From: Bradyrhizobium sp. CCBAU 51765
GTDB lineage: Bacteria > Pseudomonadota > Alphaproteobacteria > Rhizobiales > Xanthobacteraceae
Assembly (NCBI RefSeq): GCF_015291725.1
Contig: NZ_CP030038.1
Coordinates: forward strand, 5,817,001-5,881,000
Length of the DNA: 64,000 nt
Direction of reading: 5' to 3'
Shown here piece by piece: positions 7,864 through 18,100 of this stretch (positions within the stretch are counted from its first letter, which is position 1; every line of letters begins with the position of its first letter). The position numbers were made by a program, and so were the translations under genes. The notes under the pieces were generated by a model, which had not been told where the DNA came from, made no database searches, and saw nothing but the letters and a program-made list of their open reading frames with translations.

Positions 7864-9231
7864 TCAGCGGGAAGCGGGCGCGGGGACGAATGACGTGTCG
7901 CTGGGGCCGATGCCGGTCAGACGGACGACGGCGCCCTCGGCGCGTGTGAAGGCAAAGTGCGCAACGCCGCCGGGCTCGGTATAGAGGCCGCCTGCGGTCA
8001 ATGGCTTGACCGCGTCTGACGCCCTGCTGCCGTAACCGAAGTACCAGGTGCCGGAGATCACCGTGGCGAAGCGGTCGTCGCGGTGGGTGTGCGGTGCGAT
8101 CGCAGTGTTCGACGGAACGTGGATTTCGAGCACGTAGGGGCCGGGCTTGGCCGGATCACCGGAGAGCAGCACGGTACGGATGGCGGCAACTCCGGAGGTG
8201 CCGGCACCCGCGCCGGACTGCGGCATTGCCTGCGCCTGTTCCAGCGTCAGAGCCGTCTGTCTCAGGTGTCCGCTCTCCGCGGCGACGGGTTTTTCGTCGA
8301 GGAAGGTCTCGATCGCGGTCGCCGTAGCCGCCGGTTGCTCCTCCATCAGCCAGTGACCGGAGCCTACGATGACCTGCTCCTGCACGTCGATCGCGCCCGC
8401 CTGCATCACCGCCGCCATTGCTGGGCCGAAGGATGCAGCGCCGCCGATCGCGAGAACCGGCATGTGCAGCTTGCCGTGGGCCGAGAGCCAAGCGCGGTTG
8501 TCGATCGCGTCCTGATCGAAGGCGGCGAACTGGCGGAAGCCGGCGTGCATTCGCCCCGGCGCGGCGTAAAGCTGCGCGTAGTGCACCCGTGACGCCTCGG
8601 GAAAATTGGCCGGATTGGCCGAAAACTCGTTCCAGAACCGATCGAGATAGATCCGCTCGCGGCCCGCCACCAGGCGCTCCATGTCTGGCCCGCCGAACCG
8701 GAAGTGCCACAGCAACGGGTTCTTCAGGATTTCTTCCCACGGCCCGACGCCCGGAACCGGAGCATCCATCAGCACCAGCTTCGACACTCGTTCGGCATGC
8801 CGCGAGGCCAGGGCGAAGGCGACCATGTTGCCGATGTCGTGCGCCACGATGTCAGCGCGCGACGCGTGCAGCATGTCCATCACGCCGACGATGTCGTTCG
8901 CCTGATTGACCTTCTCGAAACCGGCGTCCGCGCTAGCGGAAAGGCCCATACCCCGCAGGTCGGGCACGATGACCGTGTGAGTTCGCGCAAGGTTCGCCGC
9001 CAGCGGCGCCCACATGTCGCCGGTCTCGCCATAGCCGTGCAGCAGCACGACTGTCGGTCCGGACCCGCCGACCCGGACGTGCAGGGTCGTGCCATTGGTC
9101 GCGATCTCCTCGGTGCGGAAGGCATTCGTAAATTCCGTCGGCACGTCGGCCGCTGGCGCGGCGGTGCCGGCCAGGCCGGCGAGCGCGGCGCCGGTCAGGG
9201 CAAACCGGCGAAGCTTGGTGAGGACGTTCAT
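7864..9231 (-). CDS. exported epoxide-hydrolase-like alpha/beta hydrolase fused to a cupin domain
   Basis: The 455-residue protein has a signal peptide (hydrophobic core about residues 9-24, AAPAAD region). Residues about 40-312 form an alpha/beta hydrolase of the epoxide hydrolase/dehalogenase group: HGYGE oxyanion motif (65-69), Asp132 nucleophile in AHDIGN, and catalytic His293 in GSGHW. Residues about 340-445 form a small beta-barrel cupin with HTHRDD (H381, H383) and a third His at 425. One continuous frame encodes both. The start is the ATG at 9231 with a GGAGATC-like site. It is divergent from the LysR gene at 9338, its likely regulator. The fusion suggests that the cupin senses, binds or modifies the hydrolase product; the reaction is unknown. 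Confidence 0.82.
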   Translation of the reverse strand: MNVLTKLRRFALTGAALAGLAGTAAPAADVPTEFTNAFRTEEIATNGTTLHVRVGGSGPTVVLLHGYGETGDMWAPLAANLARTHTVIVPDLRGMGLSASADAGFEKVNQANDIVGVMDMLHASRADIVAHDIGNMVAFALASRHAERVSKLVLMDAPVPGVGPWEEILKNPLLWHFRFGGPDMERLVAGRERIYLDRFWNEFSANPANFPEASRVHYAQLYAAPGRMHAGFRQFAAFDQDAIDNRAWLSAHGKLHMPVLAIGGAASFGPAMAAVMQAGAIDVQEQVIVGSGHWLMEEQPAATATAIETFLDEKPVAAESGHLRQTALTLEQAQAMPQSGAGAGTSGVAAIRTVLLSGDPAKPGPYVLEIHVPSNTAIAPHTHRDDRFATVISGTWYFGYGSRASDAVKPLTAGGLYTEPGGVAHFAFTRAEGAVVRLTGIGPSDTSFVPAPASR

Positions 9232-9337
9232 GGGGGATCTCCTGTGTGACGTCTTTTTCGTAGACGCAAAGCTAGACGAGGAAGATCGGCAGGATTAGCC
9301 AGTATCCAGGCCAAGTACTTTTGAATGGAGCGCAAAG

Positions 9338-10255
9338 GTGGCGGTAGATAAGGCGGACCGTGCCCGGGAGCTGGAAGTGTTCTGCGCGGTCATCGACGGC
9401 GGCAGCTTCTCGGCTGCGGGCCGCGCGCTCGGACTGACGCCCTCGGCCGTGAGCCGCACCCTGGACCGGATCGAGCAGCGGCTCGGCGCACGCCTGCTAT
9501 TGCGGACGACGCGCGCGTTGACCCCGACGGCAGAAGGCCGCGCCTATCTGAGCGCGGCCCGCCGCATTCTCGCCGACCTCGACGAAGCCGAGCAGGCGAT
9601 CTCCGACCAAGGTTCGCCGCGCGGCCGCATCAGGGTCAGCGCTGCGGTCTCCCACGGGCGGCTTTGCATCGTGCCGCTGCTTGGCGAGTTCGTGCGCCGC
9701 TATCCCAACATCGTGGTCGACATCAATCTCAGCGACGGGATGGTCGACGTCGCTGCGGGGCAGGCGGATGTGGCGGTTCGCGGCGGGCCACTGACCGACA
9801 GCGCGCTCACGGCGCGTCGCCTCAGCGAGAACGGCCGAACCATCGTCGCTGCGCCGGACTACCTGGCGCGGTGGGGCGTGCCCGAAACGCCGGAGGACCT
9901 CTACAACCACAATTGCCTGAACTTCAGCTTTCGCCGGGCCGAACCGGTCTGGCCGTTCCGCAGGGACGGCGCCGACTTCGCCTTGAAGGTGCGAGGCGCC
10001 ATTGAGGCCAACAGTGGCGAGACGCTGGGCCAACTGGCTCTGGACGGCGTCGGCATCGCCCGCGTCGGAAATTTCAGCCTGGGGGACGCGATCGCGAACG
10101 GGAGGCTGGTCGCGCTTCTCGAACAGTTCAATCCTGGTGACAAGGAGATCTTCCATGCCGTCTTCGTCGGTGGGGCGAACATGCCTGCTCGCGTCCGGGT
10201 ATTCGTGGACTATCTTGTGGAGTGCATGGTCGGCGGTCGTGGACGGCATCAATGA
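9338..10255 (+). CDS. LysR-family regulator (CrgA/DmlR-like)
   Basis: The 305-residue product starts with GTG, seven bases after a GGAG site. Helix-turn-helix residues lie at about 8-66 (GGSFSAAGRALGLTPSAVSR), followed by the effector domain with FRRYPNIVVDINLSDGMVD-like features of the DmlR/CrgA branch. It is divergent from the hydrolase-cupin gene with 106 bp between starts, so it probably regulates that gene and itself. The inducer is unknown. Confidence 0.87.
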   Translation: MAVDKADRARELEVFCAVIDGGSFSAAGRALGLTPSAVSRTLDRIEQRLGARLLLRTTRALTPTAEGRAYLSAARRILADLDEAEQAISDQGSPRGRIRVSAAVSHGRLCIVPLLGEFVRRYPNIVVDINLSDGMVDVAAGQADVAVRGGPLTDSALTARRLSENGRTIVAAPDYLARWGVPETPEDLYNHNCLNFSFRRAEPVWPFRRDGADFALKVRGAIEANSGETLGQLALDGVGIARVGNFSLGDAIANGRLVALLEQFNPGDKEIFHAVFVGGANMPARVRVFVDYLVECMVGGRGRHQ

Positions 10256-10325
10256 GGGACGGCCACCCCATGACCGCTAAGGGTCTTGGTTGTTTGAAAA
10301 CGCCAAGACGCCTGAGCGCGATAGA

Positions 10326-10523
10326 ATGGATTATTCGCCCGAGAGTGATCTTGCGCTTAAGCTCGCAAGTGATCTCCATTTGGACGACGAATTGATGAAT
10401 GTAATTCTAGCCTGGTTTGGATCCCGCACGTTTTTGCACAGCCAGGGTCAATCGCGTCGGTTCTACGCGATCAAACCCGCGTCCGGCTTACCCCTCGTTG
10501 CCGACATCAAGCCACCCGACTGA
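10326..10523 (+). CDS. hypothetical small protein
   Basis: An ATG at 10326 opens a 65-residue frame (MDYSPESDLALKLASDLHLD...); a TTG at 10290 would add 12 residues. The peptide is soluble and acidic at the N-terminus, with no known domain. The stretch has lower GC than its neighbours. No strong ribosome-binding site is visible, and it may be a degraded gene at the edge of an inserted patch. Confidence 0.35.
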   Translation: MDYSPESDLALKLASDLHLDDELMNVILAWFGSRTFLHSQGQSRRFYAIKPASGLPLVADIKPPD

Positions 10524-10559
10524 GTTTGTCGGTTCGGTCCAGAAGCCGACATTGGTCTC

Positions 10560-11531
10560 CTACTCTATAACTCTGTCCGCCCGGGCGAGCAGCGTAGGGG
10601 GAATAATAACGCCGAGCGCTTTCGCAGTTTTGAGATTTATGACCAATTCAAATCTTGTTGGCTGGGAGACGGGAAGGTCTGCGGGCTTTCGGCCTTTCAA
10701 AATTGAATCCACATATCCGGCCGCTAGCCGAAATACTTCCTCGCTGCTTGCCGAGTAAGACATCAGACCTCCGGCGTCGGCGACTTGTCGGTTGCTCGAA
10801 AAGGTCGGCAACCCATCCTTTAGCGCGAGATCAAGAACCTCTCTTTTCAGGATGCTCGCCTGAACGATCAACGCATCAACACGTTTCTTGGCCAGTTCCA
10901 GAAAGACGCCATCAAGCGGCGTTTCCGGTCGAGTAAGCGCGGTTTCAATCTCGATACCGAGCGCAAGAGCGCCTTGATAAAGATGTGCGAGGAATGGTCG
11001 AAAAAAGGGATCAGCTTCGTTGGCAAGAACTGCGACACGGCGAGCTGCCGGGATTACCTCACGTATCAACTCAATGCTCTTGCCTGCAAACGCAGCGCTC
11101 GCGGTGGCAATGCCCGTTACATTACCCCCGGGTCTGGCTAAGCTATCTATTAATCCGGTCGCGACAGGATCGCCCGCCGCCGCCATCACGATCGGAATGC
11201 TGCTGGTCGCCCGCTTTGCTGCTTCGGCCGTGGGTGTCAACGAAGTAACGATTACATCGACCTTCAACTGCACTAGTTCGGTCGCTTTTTCTGGAAGAAG
11301 TGCAGCGGTACCGCCAGCCGTACGCACCTCCAAACGAGCATTTTTACCTTCGATGTAACCAATTCTTCGAAGTGCCTCGCGAAATCCGACCAAAAACAAT
11401 TCTGGGTCGGGATTACCAGTGAGCAGAACGCCGATGGTCGGTAACCTGCTCCCCTGTTGGGCACGCGCCGCGATTGTCCAGGCTGCTGCAGCACCGCCGC
11501 AAAGTAGCATGATGAACTCACGGCGCTTCAT
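10560..11531 (-). CDS. orphan ABC-type periplasmic binding protein (ABC_sub_bind family)
   Basis: The 323-residue precursor begins MKRREFIMLLCGGAAAAWTI, a twin-arginine-like/Sec leader typical of this family in Bradyrhizobium, with AARAQQ at the cleavage region. The body (PTIGVLLTGNPDPELF, PIVMAAAGDPVATGLIDSLA, RPGGNVTGI) matches the TrpX/ABC_sub_bind fold. An AGGTGAT site precedes the ATG. No permease or ATPase gene is adjacent, so the ligand and partner transporter are unknown. GC content is visibly lower than in flanking genes, suggesting that the patch was acquired. Confidence 0.85.
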   Translation of the reverse strand: MKRREFIMLLCGGAAAAWTIAARAQQGSRLPTIGVLLTGNPDPELFLVGFREALRRIGYIEGKNARLEVRTAGGTAALLPEKATELVQLKVDVIVTSLTPTAEAAKRATSSIPIVMAAAGDPVATGLIDSLARPGGNVTGIATASAAFAGKSIELIREVIPAARRVAVLANEADPFFRPFLAHLYQGALALGIEIETALTRPETPLDGVFLELAKKRVDALIVQASILKREVLDLALKDGLPTFSSNRQVADAGGLMSYSASSEEVFRLAAGYVDSILKGRKPADLPVSQPTRFELVINLKTAKALGVIIPPTLLARADRVIE

Positions 11532-11741
11532 TCGATCACCTCGTGAGCAAAGCCATGGTAGGCCGCATTCGTTGCGGTCAGACGTCTGGCCAAGTCAATC
11601 TTAGTGGGGAACATATCTGCTTGCAACGCACTCAAAGGCCGGGAGTGGGCGATGTCCGCTATGAGTCACAAGCCGCCGATCACATTCAAGATGACAGACG
11701 TCCGCTTCGCCTTGCTAAGCCGACGCATATGAGTACACGCC

Positions 11742-12620
11742 CTACTCCGCCTGCAGCACGTCGACGGCGACACCGAGCTTCTGTTTCTGCGAGCCGACGA
11801 TGACGCCGTCGACCGGCGAGACGTCGGAAAAATCGCGCCCCATTGCAAGCACGATGTGATCGTTGCCGATGAGGACATCGTTGGTCGGATCGAGATCGAC
11901 CCAGCCGAGCTCCTCGCCGCACCACAACGAGACCCAGGCGTGGGTGGCGTCGGCGCCCTGCAGACGCGGCTGGCCCGGCGGCGGAATGGTGCGCAGATAT
12001 CCGCTGACATAGGCCGCGGGCAGGCCGAGCCCGCGCAGCCCTGCAATCATCACATGGGCAAAGTCCTGGCAGACGCCGTGACGCTTGTCGAAGACCTCGT
12101 CGAGCGGTGTCGAGATCACCGTGGCCTTGGGGTCGTAGCGGAACTGGTTGCGGATGCGATGCATCAGATCGACCGCGCCCTTGAGGATGCCCGCGCCGGG
12201 CGCAAAGCTCTCCGCGGCATAGGCGCTGACCGGGCGCAGCACCGGCACCAGGGGGCTCGCAAAGACGTAGCCGACGGGCGAAGCCGGCCCGAGGCTCGTC
12301 GCCTCGAAGGCAAGGTCGCGAATGCTCTCCCAGGACGGGCTCGCCGCATCACGTGGCGGCGGCTGGCGCGACACCGACACCCGCGAGCGCGAGTCGATGC
12401 GCAAATTGCGATGCGCGGCTTCGATCACGACGCTCTCGGTGAGCGTACCGAAGAAATCGCGCCGCACATTGCGCTCGGCCGGGCGCGGATGAATCTCGAC
12501 ATTGTGCGAAATCAGTTCCTGCCCGCCGCCGCTTCTCGGCTCCAGCCGCAGCGTGCAGCGGGCGAAGCTGACGGGATGCTCGTACTCGTAGGTGGTGACG
12601 TGGCGGATGTCGTAGATCAC
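11742..12620 (-). CDS. small transglutaminase-like protein of the ATP-grasp/alpha-E cluster
   Basis: The 292-residue protein has an N-terminal bacterial transglutaminase-like beta domain (IYDIRHVTTYEYEHPVSFA) and a papain-like core with catalytic Cys in RHGVCQDFAH, His in THAWVSLW and Asp in LDPTND. Such proteins are predicted to hydrolyse or transfer amide bonds. The start is GTG at 12620, overlapping the stop of the upstream ATP-grasp gene by 4 bp (GTGA), so it is translationally coupled. It is the last gene of a three-gene operon. Confidence 0.88.
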   Translation of the reverse strand: MIYDIRHVTTYEYEHPVSFARCTLRLEPRSGGGQELISHNVEIHPRPAERNVRRDFFGTLTESVVIEAAHRNLRIDSRSRVSVSRQPPPRDAASPSWESIRDLAFEATSLGPASPVGYVFASPLVPVLRPVSAYAAESFAPGAGILKGAVDLMHRIRNQFRYDPKATVISTPLDEVFDKRHGVCQDFAHVMIAGLRGLGLPAAYVSGYLRTIPPPGQPRLQGADATHAWVSLWCGEELGWVDLDPTNDVLIGNDHIVLAMGRDFSDVSPVDGVIVGSQKQKLGVAVDVLQAE

Positions 12621-15142
12621 GCCAGCCCCGTCAGCTTTTCCGGCCGGCTGGCATTGGGACCGTGCGGGAAATAGTGCTGTCCGATCGCGTCGGCAAGGCT
12701 GAGCAGATCCTGCTCCAGCGCGAACAAGGTCTTGACCTCGAGCCTCTCGGCCTCCGCGGTCGCGAGCATCGCCTGCATCGCCACCGCGAGCCGCTGCGGC
12801 TTCTCGATCAGGCCGTGCTCCCTCAAGCTCGGCAGCGCGGCGATGTGCTCGTTCAGCGTCGTCACCTGGAACGCCACCGACCGCGGATTGTAGCCGTCGA
12901 GCACGGCGAGGTCGCGCACCGGGGCCAGGATCGGCGCCAGCAGATAGCGCGAGCGGTAGGTGATCTGGCAATCCACCAGCGTCAGCAGGATGTCGAGATC
13001 CTCATCGCCGGCCTCGTCATAGGCGAACTGGCGGGTGAAGCGCGTGGTGTTGATGGCGCGCTCGATGCGGCGGCCGATGTCGAGGAAGCGCCAGCCGGCG
13101 GCGCGGTTCATGTTCTCCTGCGCAAGGCCTGCGAAGCTCGCCAGCTCCTGCAAGGTCAGTTCGGCGGCGCTCAGCACGCTGTCGTCGTCCTCCACCTCGA
13201 TGGCGAGGCGCTCGGCCATCTCGGTGATGACCTGCCAGGCATCGGGCGACAGCCGCTCGCGCAAGGAGGTCGCGGTGCGCTGTGCCGCGCGCACCAGCGA
13301 CAGCGCCGAGCCGAAACGCTCCGCGCTCTGCAACGCTTCGGCCGTGATGCGCCCGGGCGCCGCGCGCGACGTCTGCGAGATCGCGCCCCAGGCCACCAGC
13401 AGGCGCTGGATGCGTTCGGCCGATTGCAGCGAGGCCGCGGTGCCCTTGTTGGGCCCGCTCGGCGAGCCCAAGGCGCGCACCAGCCGCAGCGTCGCCTCGG
13501 CGCGCTCGAGACAGCGGCCGAGCCAGAACAGATTGTCGGCGGCGCGGCTCGGCAGCACGCCGGCGATGCGGCGGATGCGCACCTTGTCGGTCGCCGGCAG
13601 CAGCGTCGCGGTCGAGACCTGCTTGTCGGAGACCACCCAGACGTCGGCGGCGCGCGCGCCGTCGCCCATCGAGACCGCACGCGCATCGGGCTGCTCGGCG
13701 ATGCGGCAGAACCCGCCGGGCATGATGGCCCAGCCGTCGGGCGTGGCGGCCGCGAACACGCGCAGCACGAAGGGTCGCGGCGTCAGCTGACCCTGCTCCC
13801 ACACCGGCATGGTCGAGAGCCGCACCACTTCCTGGCCGACATAGTCCATGCCGCGCGCGGTGATGGCGTCGACCAGGCGCTGGCGGTCGGCGGCATCCAG
13901 CTCGCTCGCGAGCACCGGACCGTTGCTGTCGATACCGGGCACACCGCGCCGGTAGGCGCCTTCGATCGCGACCTCGTCGAGCCGCGCCAGCACCTCGTCG
14001 CGCGCCGCGCGCTGGCCGCACCACCAGGTCGCGATGTGCGGCATCTTCAGGTCTTCGCCGAGCAGGCGGCGGCTGAGCGCCGGCAGGAAGCCGAGCAGCG
14101 CCCGCGCCTCCAGGACGCCCGAGCCCGGCATGTTGGCGACGACGACGCCGTCCTTGCGCAGCACGTCGATCAGGCCGGGCACCCCGAGCCGGGAGGAGGC
14201 ATCGAGCTCGAGCGGATCGAGCGAGTTGGAATCGACCCGGCGCAACAGCACGTCCAGCCGCTTCAGGCCGGCCACGGTGCGGATGTGGACGCGGTTGTCG
14301 CTGACCGCGAGATCGTCGCCCTCGACCAGCAGGAAGCCGAGATAGCGTGCCAGCGTCGCATGCTCGAAATAGGTCTCGCTGAAGCTGCCGGGGGTGAGCA
14401 CGCCGATCCTGGGCTCGTCGCGGTCGGCGCGCGCGCGCAAGGAGTCGCGGAACGCCTCGAAGAACGGCGCGACACGCGGCACGTTCATCGACTTGTAGAG
14501 GTCGGAGAAGGCGCGCGAGAGCACCAGACGGTTCTCCAGCGCGTAGCCCGCGCCCGATGGCGCCTGGGTGCGGTCGCCGAGCACCCACCAGCGGCCGTCG
14601 GGCCCGCGGCCGACATCGGCGGCATAGAGCGAGAGATAGCGCCCGCCGGGCGGCGGCACGCCGCAGACGGGACGGAGATATTCGGGGCTGCCGGCGATCG
14701 CGGCCGCCGGCAGCGCGCCTTCGGCAACGAGCCGGCCCTCGCCATAGATGTCGCGCAGCACGCGTTCCAGCAGCTCGGCGCGCTGGGTGATGCCGGCGCA
14801 AAGCTGCCGCCAGTCGGCCTCGTCGATCAGAAGCGGCAGATGGCTGATCGACCACGGCCGGTCGGCGCTGTCGCCGGGCGCGCGGTAGGTGACGCCGGCC
14901 TCGCGGAGATGGCGGTCGGCCATGCCGAATCGCCGCTCGATCTCGTCGGGCGCCAGCGCGCCGAAGGCGTCGAAGAAGCGGCTCCAGACCGCGCGGGGGG
15001 CGCCGTCCGGGCCCAAGAACTCGTCGGGGATGCCGGGCAGCCGGCTATAGTCGCGGACCCATTGCGCGAGGCGGCGCTGGCCTTCACGCTGGCCCTGCGC
15101 CTTCTCCGCCTTGTCATCCTGTTCGGCTGCGCCCTCGCCCAT
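12617..15142 (-). CDS. circularly permuted ATP-grasp / alpha-E domain fusion
   Basis: The 841-residue protein joins two modules that are often separate genes. Residues about 40-520 match the DUF404/DUF407 circularly permuted ATP-grasp ligase (PICGVPPPGG-like loop, SGAGYALENRLVLSRAF, GVLTPGSFSETYFEHATLA, YRRGVPGIDSNGP). From about residue 530 comes the all-helical alpha-E (DUF403) domain, beginning VLPSRAADNLFWLGRCLERA. ATP-grasp ligases make amide bonds from a carboxylate and an amine. With the transglutaminase-type proteins on both sides, the operon is predicted to make and trim a peptide or amide product, unidentified as far as I know. The first ~25 residues are charged and low in complexity. 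Confidence 0.88.
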   Translation of the reverse strand: MGEGAAEQDDKAEKAQGQREGQRRLAQWVRDYSRLPGIPDEFLGPDGAPRAVWSRFFDAFGALAPDEIERRFGMADRHLREAGVTYRAPGDSADRPWSISHLPLLIDEADWRQLCAGITQRAELLERVLRDIYGEGRLVAEGALPAAAIAGSPEYLRPVCGVPPPGGRYLSLYAADVGRGPDGRWWVLGDRTQAPSGAGYALENRLVLSRAFSDLYKSMNVPRVAPFFEAFRDSLRARADRDEPRIGVLTPGSFSETYFEHATLARYLGFLLVEGDDLAVSDNRVHIRTVAGLKRLDVLLRRVDSNSLDPLELDASSRLGVPGLIDVLRKDGVVVANMPGSGVLEARALLGFLPALSRRLLGEDLKMPHIATWWCGQRAARDEVLARLDEVAIEGAYRRGVPGIDSNGPVLASELDAADRQRLVDAITARGMDYVGQEVVRLSTMPVWEQGQLTPRPFVLRVFAAATPDGWAIMPGGFCRIAEQPDARAVSMGDGARAADVWVVSDKQVSTATLLPATDKVRIRRIAGVLPSRAADNLFWLGRCLERAEATLRLVRALGSPSGPNKGTAASLQSAERIQRLLVAWGAISQTSRAAPGRITAEALQSAERFGSALSLVRAAQRTATSLRERLSPDAWQVITEMAERLAIEVEDDDSVLSAAELTLQELASFAGLAQENMNRAAGWRFLDIGRRIERAINTTRFTRQFAYDEAGDEDLDILLTLVDCQITYRSRYLLAPILAPVRDLAVLDGYNPRSVAFQVTTLNEHIAALPSLREHGLIEKPQRLAVAMQAMLATAEAERLEVKTLFALEQDLLSLADAIGQHYFPHGPNASRPEKLTGLA

Positions 15143-15169
15143 GCGCCTCTCCCTGCCCCCGCATCCTAC

Positions 15170-18100
15170 TCATTGCAGGAGCGGGGTCCGCAAGTCGAGG
15201 GTCAGCGGAAACTCATTTGTGCGTTCCTCGGGCGGCGGTTGCATCGGACCCGGGGTATGGCCGTGATCCTGGAAGCGCGCCAGCCGCCGCGCCTCGGCCT
15301 CGTAGGTGTTGACCGGCTTGGTGTCGTAGCTGCGCCCGCCGGGATGGGCGACGTGATAGACGCAGCCGCCGAGCGAGCGTCCGTTCCAGGTATCGATCAG
15401 ATCAAACGTCAGGGGCGCGTGAACGGGGATGGTCGGGTGCAGGCCGGAGGCCGGCTGCCAGGCCTTGAAGCGGACGCCGGCCACTGCTTCAGTCGACCGG
15501 CCCGTTGGTGTCATCGGCAGGCGGCGGCCGTTGCAGGTGACGATGTGGCGGCCCTCGACGAAGCCCTCCGCCTTGACCTGAAGCCGCTCCACCGACGAGT
15601 CGACATAGCGCACGGTGCCGCCGGCCGAGCCCTCCTCACCCAGCACGTGCCAGGGCTCCAGCGCCTGGCGCAGCTCCAGCGTCACCCCGCCATGATGGAC
15701 GCGGCCGAAGGCGGGGAAGCGGAATTCGAGCTGGGCCAGATACCATTCGGGCTCGAACGGGTAGCCGAACTGCTTCAGCTCGCCGAGCACCTCCAGGAAA
15801 TCGTCCCAGATGAAGTGCGGCAGCATGAAGCGATCATGCAGCGCGGTGCCCCAGCGCACGAACTTGCCGGCCTGCGGCTCGCGCCACATTTTCGCGATCA
15901 GTGCGCGGATCAGGAGCTGCTGCGCCAGCGACATGCGCGGATCCGGCGGCATTTCGAGCGCGCGGAACTCGACGAGGCCGAGCCGGCCCGTCGGACCCTC
16001 CGGCGAATAGAGCTTGTCGATGCAGATCTCGGCACGGTGGGTGTTGCCGGTGATGTCGACCAGCAGGTGCCGGAACAGGCGATCGACCAGCCACAGCGGC
16101 GCCTGGGTGCCCGGCGGCGGCACATGCGAGAGCGCGATATCGAGCTCATAGATGCTGTCGTGCCGGGCCTCGTCGATGCGCGGCGCCTGGCTGGTCGGGC
16201 CGATGAAGAGGCCGGAGAAGAAATAGGACAGCGACGGATGCCGCTGCCAGTACAGCACGAGGCTCTTCAGGAGGTCGGGGCGGCGAAGGAACGGGGAGTC
16301 CTGCGGGCTCGAGCCGCCGACCACGACGTGATTGCCGCCGCCGGTGCCGGTGTGACGGCCATCGACCAGGAAGCGGTTGGCACCGAGTCGCACCTTCGCC
16401 GCGTCCTCGTAGAGTCCGGAGGTGATCTCCACCGCGTCGCGCCAGCTCTTCGCCGGCTGGACGTTGATCTCGATGACACCAGGATCGGGCGTCACCTTGA
16501 TGACCTCGATACGTGGATCGAACGGCGGCGGATAGCCCTCGACATGGACCTGCAGCTGCATTTCCTCCGCGGTGGCTTCGAGCGCGGCGACCAGCTCGAG
16601 ATAGTCCTCGATGCGCTCGACCGGCGGCATGAAGGCGCAAAGCACGCCGTCGCGGACTTCGACCGACATCGCGGTGCGAACCGGGACGGAGGTGTTGAGC
16701 TGCTCGGGCGCCGCCCGCGGCGGGGATTCCGGACGCGCGGCAAGCGTGAACACCGGCAGCTTGTCCCTGGCCTCCATCGGATCCTGCTCGACGATGTAGG
16801 GATATTGGTTGGGCGGGACGTAACCGAGCGAGCCGATCGGCAGGCGCAGACCGAGAGGCGAATCGCCCGGCATCAGGAACAGATGATTGCGCCGGAGTTG
16901 CCATCGCTCGCTGCGCCAGCGCGGCGGCGCGTTCCAGCGCTGCACCGGCAGCACGAAGCCGCGCGGTGTGTTGAGGCCCTCGTTGAACACGCGCGCCATC
17001 CGCGCGCGCGCTTCCGGATCCGACAGTTTGGAATCGGAGGGATCGACGTTGACGGGAAGCTCGGCCTCCTTCTGGAGCCAGTACGCGGTGTCCTCATAAG
17101 CCGGGATGATGTAGCCGGCATCGAGGCCGAGCCGGGCCGCCGTGCCTTCCATGAAGGCCTCGGCGTCCTTCACCTCGGCGCGGCGCGGATTTTCGATTCT
17201 AGCAATGAGGTCGGCGTTCCTCCAGATCGGCACGCCGTCCTTGCGCCAGTAAAGGCCGAAGGCCCAACGCGGCAGACTCTCGCCCGGATACCATTTGCCC
17301 TGGCCGTAATGCAAAAGGCCGCCCGGCGCGAAGCGCCTGCGCAAGCGGCGGATCAGATCGTCACCGAGCGCGCGCTTGGTCGGGCCGACGGCGTCGGTGT
17401 TCCATTCCGCCGCCTCGAGATCGTCGACCGAGACGAAGGTCGGCTCGCCGCCCATCGTGAGCCGAACATCCTGCGCGGCGAGATCGCCGTCGACCTGTTC
17501 GCCGAGATCATTGAGCCGCGCCCAGGCCTCATCGGAAAAGGGCTTCGTGATGCGCGGCGCCTCGCGGATGCGCCGCACGCTCATATCGAAGGCGAACTCG
17601 ACCTCGGCAAAGCCGGCACCGCCCGAGATCGGCGCCGCGGAGCGATAATGCGGCGTGGCGGCGACCGGAATGTGCCCCTCGCCCGCGAGCATGCCGGAGG
17701 TCGCGTCGAATCCGATCCAGCCCGCGCCCGGCAGATAGACCTCGGCCCAGGCGTGCAGATCGGTAAAGTCGTTCTCGACTTCGGGCGGTCCCTCGATCGG
17801 ATCGATGTCGGGACGGATCTGAATGAGATAGCCGGAAACGAAACGCGCGGCGAGGCCGAGATGGCGGAACGTCTGGATCAGGAGCCAAGCGGAATCGCGG
17901 CATGACCCCGCGCAGGAAGCAAGCGTCTCCTCCGGAGTCTGCACCCCCGGCTCCATCCGGATGATGTAGCGGATCTTCTTCTGGAGCTCGCGATTGAGAT
18001 CGACCAGGAAGTTGACGGTGTTCGGGGCTTCAGTCGGGATCGAGTCGAGATATTGCGCGAACAGGCGATCGGGCTTGACGGTCTCGAGATACGGCGCCAG

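Noticed and set aside
12662..17905. Very long (1747-codon) open frame on the + strand
   Set aside because: It is antisense to the DUF2126, ATP-grasp/alpha-E and small transglutaminase genes; the translation is Arg/Ala/His-rich with no domain, an artefact of high GC.
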